Assembly: GCA_002298995.1 (NCBI GenBank)
Contig: DBMO01000068.1
Span: 1-15,913, forward strand
Source of the DNA: Desulfarculales bacterium UBA696
GTDB lineage: Bacteria; Desulfobacterota; Syntrophobacteria; Syntrophobacterales; Syntrophobacteraceae
Length of the DNA: 15,913 nucleotides
Reading direction: 5' to 3'
The notes beneath the pieces are model-generated. The model saw only the letters and a list, made by a program, of their open reading frames with translations. It was not told the origin of the DNA and made no database searches. Below are positions 13,657 through 15,913 of this stretch, piece by piece. A program made the position numbers and the translations under genes. Each line of letters starts with the position of its first letter. Position 1 is the stretch's first letter.

Positions 13657-14034
13657 TTGATCTCCAGTGATCTCTTGACCGACTTTTTGGCCATTGCCCT
13701 GTATCTGCTCACGGGGCTCGTGTTTGCAACCATTGCGCTGTCGCTTTCAACATTCATTGTTAAGCGGAGCGCGGGCGCTTTGAGGGATGATACCTACGAG
13801 AGCGGCATGGTGACGATCGGCAGCGCCTGGATGCAGTTTACGGTTGCCTACTACATCTATGCGCTCATCTTTCTCGCGTTCGACGTAGACGTCCTCTACC
13901 TCTTTCCGGTTGCTCTCGCCTATGGCAAGTATGCCTATCGCGACCTCATCGAGGTCACTATTTTTATCGGCATCCTGTCCCTGGCGATCGTCTACGCCTG
14001 GCGCAAAGGAGTATTTGAATGGACCAGAAGGTGA
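13657..14034 (+). CDS. nuoA: NADH-quinone oxidoreductase subunit A
   Basis: A 125-residue membrane subunit of complex I with three transmembrane helices (about 8-34, 60-82, 92-113). The conserved loop and second helix read TYESGMVTIGSAWMQFTVAYYIYALIFLAFDVDVLYLFPVA, matching the family 'YE-G---GSA---F---FY--A--F--FD-E---L-P' pattern, with Asp in place of the usual Glu in FDVDV. The start is TTG at 13657, chosen because AAGGAG sits 7 bases upstream and the length then equals the family's. It is the first gene of the nuo operon and overlaps nuoB by 16 bp. Confidence 0.95.
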   Translation: MISSDLLTDFLAIALYLLTGLVFATIALSLSTFIVKRSAGALRDDTYESGMVTIGSAWMQFTVAYYIYALIFLAFDVDVLYLFPVALAYGKYAYRDLIEVTIFIGILSLAIVYAWRKGVFEWTRR

Positions 14035-14543
14035 GAAATAAGGAGCCGGGAGAGCCGATGATCAAGTTTGCTCTCCTTGATGATATCCTGAACCTGGCGA
14101 GGGCCAATTCGCTTTGGCCGATGACCTTTGGCCTTGCCTGTTGCGCAATCGAGATGATGGCGGCCGGCGCGTCGCGCTTCGATCTCGACCGTATAGGGGC
14201 GGGCGTGTTCAGGCCTTCTCCCCGCCAGTCCGACGTCATGATCGTCGCCGGGACCATCTCGAAGAAGATGGGGCCGGTGGTCAAGATGCTCTGGGACCAG
14301 ATGCCCAATCCGAAGTGGTGCATTGCGATGGGTAATTGCGCGATTTCCGGCGGCCCCTTCGAATACGAGGAGCAGTACGCAATTGTGCCGGGTGCGCACC
14401 TCGTCGTTCCTGTGGATATAGTTATTCCGGGTTGTCCTCCGCGGCCCGAGGCCTTGATCCAGGGTCTCCTGGCGCTTGAAGACAAGATCACAAAGGGCGA
14501 GAAGCGCAACCTTCTGCGCCGTTTCAGCCGAACTGGAACCTGA
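14019..14543 (+). CDS. nuoB: NADH-quinone oxidoreductase subunit B
   Basis: A 174-residue peripheral complex I subunit that holds the terminal [4Fe-4S] cluster N2 and passes electrons to quinone. Cluster ligands are all present: tandem Cys41-Cys42 in FGLACCAIEMM, Cys107 in MGNCAISGG and Cys139 in PGCPPRPEAL. The stretch between the last two is 3 residues longer than in E. coli NuoB (my recollection of C129/C158). RFDLDRIGAGVFRPSPRQSDVMIVAGT is the usual quinone-side region. The ATG lies inside nuoA (16-bp overlap); an internal ATG at residue 14 is an alternative start with similar family fit. The stop is one base before the nuoC start. Confidence 0.97.
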   Translation: MDQKVRNKEPGEPMIKFALLDDILNLARANSLWPMTFGLACCAIEMMAAGASRFDLDRIGAGVFRPSPRQSDVMIVAGTISKKMGPVVKMLWDQMPNPKWCIAMGNCAISGGPFEYEEQYAIVPGAHLVVPVDIVIPGCPPRPEALIQGLLALEDKITKGEKRNLLRRFSRTGT

Positions 14544-14544
14544 A

Positions 14545-15015
14545 ATGAATGTGAGTGAAATGGAAAAATACCTGAAGGAAAAACTTCCTCAAGCGTCCTT
14601 CCAGACTGATGAGACCGCAAAGACCGGATCGAAGCTTTCGGTGACCATCCCGATTTCGGGGCTCCGCGATGCCGCCAAGGTCATGAACGGCGGCGGGTTC
14701 TTTCTCGAGACCATCACGGGGCTGGATTTTCTGGACACGATGGAGCTGGTTTACCATTTCAACCGCTTCGAGCCGGGATCGCGCGTGGCGCTCAGAGTTT
14801 TGTGCGGACAGGATCAGACCCCGGACTCAATATGGGACATCTTTCGCGGCGCGGGGTGGCTCGAGCGCGAGGTCCACGAATTCTTCGGGATCGAGTTTTC
14901 CGGAAATTCGGACCTGAGGACGCTACTTCTTCCTGAAGACGCCGACTATCACCCGCTCAGGAAGAGCTTCGGTAAACCCAGCGCATATATCAAACGGGAA
15001 GACATTTATGGCTAA
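14545..15015 (+). CDS. nuoC: NADH-quinone oxidoreductase subunit C
   Basis: A 156-residue 30-kDa-type subunit of the complex I hydrophilic arm. The family signature is clear near the C terminus: GAGWLEREVHEFFGIEFSGNSDLRTLLLPEDADYHPLRKSF, matching 'E-R-E-x-x-D-x-x-G-I-x-F-x-x-H-P-D-L-R' with Asn-Ser where His-Pro is usual and Glu in place of Asp. The ATG at 14545 gives the normal N terminus; its Shine-Dalgarno (GGAA) is weak, as expected for a gene starting one base after nuoB and read by coupling. It is separate from NuoD, unlike the NuoCD fusion of E. coli, and its end overlaps nuoD by 8 bp. Confidence 0.96.
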   Translation: MNVSEMEKYLKEKLPQASFQTDETAKTGSKLSVTIPISGLRDAAKVMNGGGFFLETITGLDFLDTMELVYHFNRFEPGSRVALRVLCGQDQTPDSIWDIFRGAGWLEREVHEFFGIEFSGNSDLRTLLLPEDADYHPLRKSFGKPSAYIKREDIYG

Positions 15016-15913
15016 GCCCCAATTCGAAGAAGCCCCGACAAAGCAACGAGTATATACTCTGAACCTCGGTCCGCAGCACCCGAGCACGCACGGCGTGCTG
15101 AGGGTCCTTCTGGACCTCGACGGCGAGTTTATAATCAAGGCCGACCCCGTAATCGGATATGGACACCGGGGACATGAAAAAATGGGCGAGGACAGGCAGT
15201 ACCGCCAGTTTCTGCCCAACACCAGCCGGATCGATTACCTCTCGGGCCTGATTTTTAACCACGGCTACTGCCTGGCGATTGAAAAGCTTGCCGGAATAGA
15301 GGTCCCAGAGCGCGCGCGCTACATCCGCACCATCGCGGCCGAGCTAAACCGCATATCGAGTCACCTGCTCTGGTTCGGCACCTACGTCATGGACCTCGGC
15401 GGGTTCACTCCCTTTCTCTACGCCTTCGATGATCGTGAAATGATCCTGGACATTCTCGATTCGGTCAGCGGATCAAGGCTTACCTATTCTTACTGCCGGC
15501 CCGGCGGGGTTTCCAAAGATATCGATACCAAGTTCCTCGAAAACACCCGTGCATTTCTGAAGAGAATGGAAGGCCGCTGGAAAGACTACGATAACCTGGT
15601 AACCAAGAATATCATTTTTATTCACCGGACCAGGGACGTGGGAATTATCGATAAGGAACTTTCGCGCCAGTACGGGGTAACCGGCCCCAATCTGCGCGCC
15701 GCCGGCGTCTCCTACGACATCCGAAGGTCCGAGCCCTACGAGATTTACGACAGGTTCGATTTCGAAGTTCCGATCGGTTCGAAGGGCGATGCTCTGGACC
15801 GCTACATTGTGCGGTTCCGGGAAATGCAGCAGAGCTGCAGGATAATCGAGCAGGCGTTGAATCAGATACCCGCAGAGGGGCCCGTCATGGCTGAGAAGGT
15901 TCCTCTGAGAATA
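15008..15913 (+). CDS. nuoD: NADH-quinone oxidoreductase subunit D (partial, runs off window)
   Basis: The first 302 codons of the 49-kDa complex I subunit, related to the large subunit of [NiFe] hydrogenases and forming the quinone pocket with NuoB. Seen: LNLGPQHPSTHGVLRVLLDLDGE (18-40), whose His24 and His28 line the quinone site, GHRGHEKMGEDRQYRQFLPNTSRIDYLSG, ERARYIRTIAAELNRISSHLLWFGTYVMDLGGFTPFLYAFDDRE, and TGPNLRAAGVSYDIRRSEPYEIYDRFDFEVPIGSKGDALDRYIVRFREM. The ATG overlaps the nuoC end by 8 bp. No stop occurs before the window edge; about a quarter of the usual 400 or so residues is missing. Further nuo genes are expected downstream. Confidence 0.97.
   Translation, partial: MAKPQFEEAPTKQRVYTLNLGPQHPSTHGVLRVLLDLDGEFIIKADPVIGYGHRGHEKMGEDRQYRQFLPNTSRIDYLSGLIFNHGYCLAIEKLAGIEVPERARYIRTIAAELNRISSHLLWFGTYVMDLGGFTPFLYAFDDREMILDILDSVSGSRLTYSYCRPGGVSKDIDTKFLENTRAFLKRMEGRWKDYDNLVTKNIIFIHRTRDVGIIDKELSRQYGVTGPNLRAAGVSYDIRRSEPYEIYDRFDFEVPIGSKGDALDRYIVRFREMQQSCRIIEQALNQIPAEGPVMAEKVPLRI

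Overview
The window is a gene-dense, moderately GC-rich bacterial chromosome segment. Gene content points to an anaerobic Desulfobacterota-like (deltaproteobacterial) organism: three different radical SAM proteins, an AmmeMemoRadiSam-type enzyme, a NuoA/B/C/D complex I operon with separate nuoC and nuoD, and HrcA/CIRCE-type control of small heat-shock genes. The lineage is an inference from gene content; no rRNA or other phylogenetic marker is present.

Layout. (1) 117-1232 (-): membrane acyltransferase of the HGSNAT/NagX (DUF5009) type. (2) 1318-2700 (-): a heat-shock locus. A CIRCE operator overlaps a sigma-70 promoter (about 2647-2686) ahead of two Hsp20 genes, followed by what looks like the relic of a DnaJ C-terminal region. 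(3) 2676-3281: a non-coding stretch with two inverted repeats, one shaped like a minus-strand terminator. (4) 3282-4961 (+): B12-binding-type radical SAM protein with a CX4CX2C cluster motif. (5) 9215-4993 (-): a tightly packed run, ilvD > SAM methyltransferase > amrS > EndoIII-family glycosylase, with gaps of 26 and 34 bp and then a 4-bp GTGA overlap. (6) 9591-10993 (+): a MerR regulator with a cysteine-rich 'two-CW' tail, translationally coupled (ATGA) to a COG0731-like radical SAM protein. (7) 11006-11112: an array of the 8-bp unit CCCTAAAT that runs into the 3' end of tsaE. (8) 13174-11103 (-): nnrE-nnrD fusion and tsaE, coupled by ATGA. (9) 13175-13656: a regulatory region with a perfect 21-bp palindrome and a sigma-70-like promoter. 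(10) 13657 to the window end (+): nuoA (TTG start), nuoB, nuoC and nuoD (cut by the window edge).

How the parts fit: housekeeping metabolism (branched-chain amino acids, NAD(P)HX repair, t6A tRNA modification, NADH/quinone electron transfer) alternates with less understood radical SAM genes. I see no CRISPR array, integrase, transposase, phage or defence gene. No clearly new multi-gene system is evident. The best candidates for a second look are the cysteine-rich MerR/radical SAM pair, the regulated nuo promoter with its palindrome, the CIRCE-controlled hsp20 operon with a decayed dnaJ, and the NCCTNAAT repeat family at gene 3' ends.
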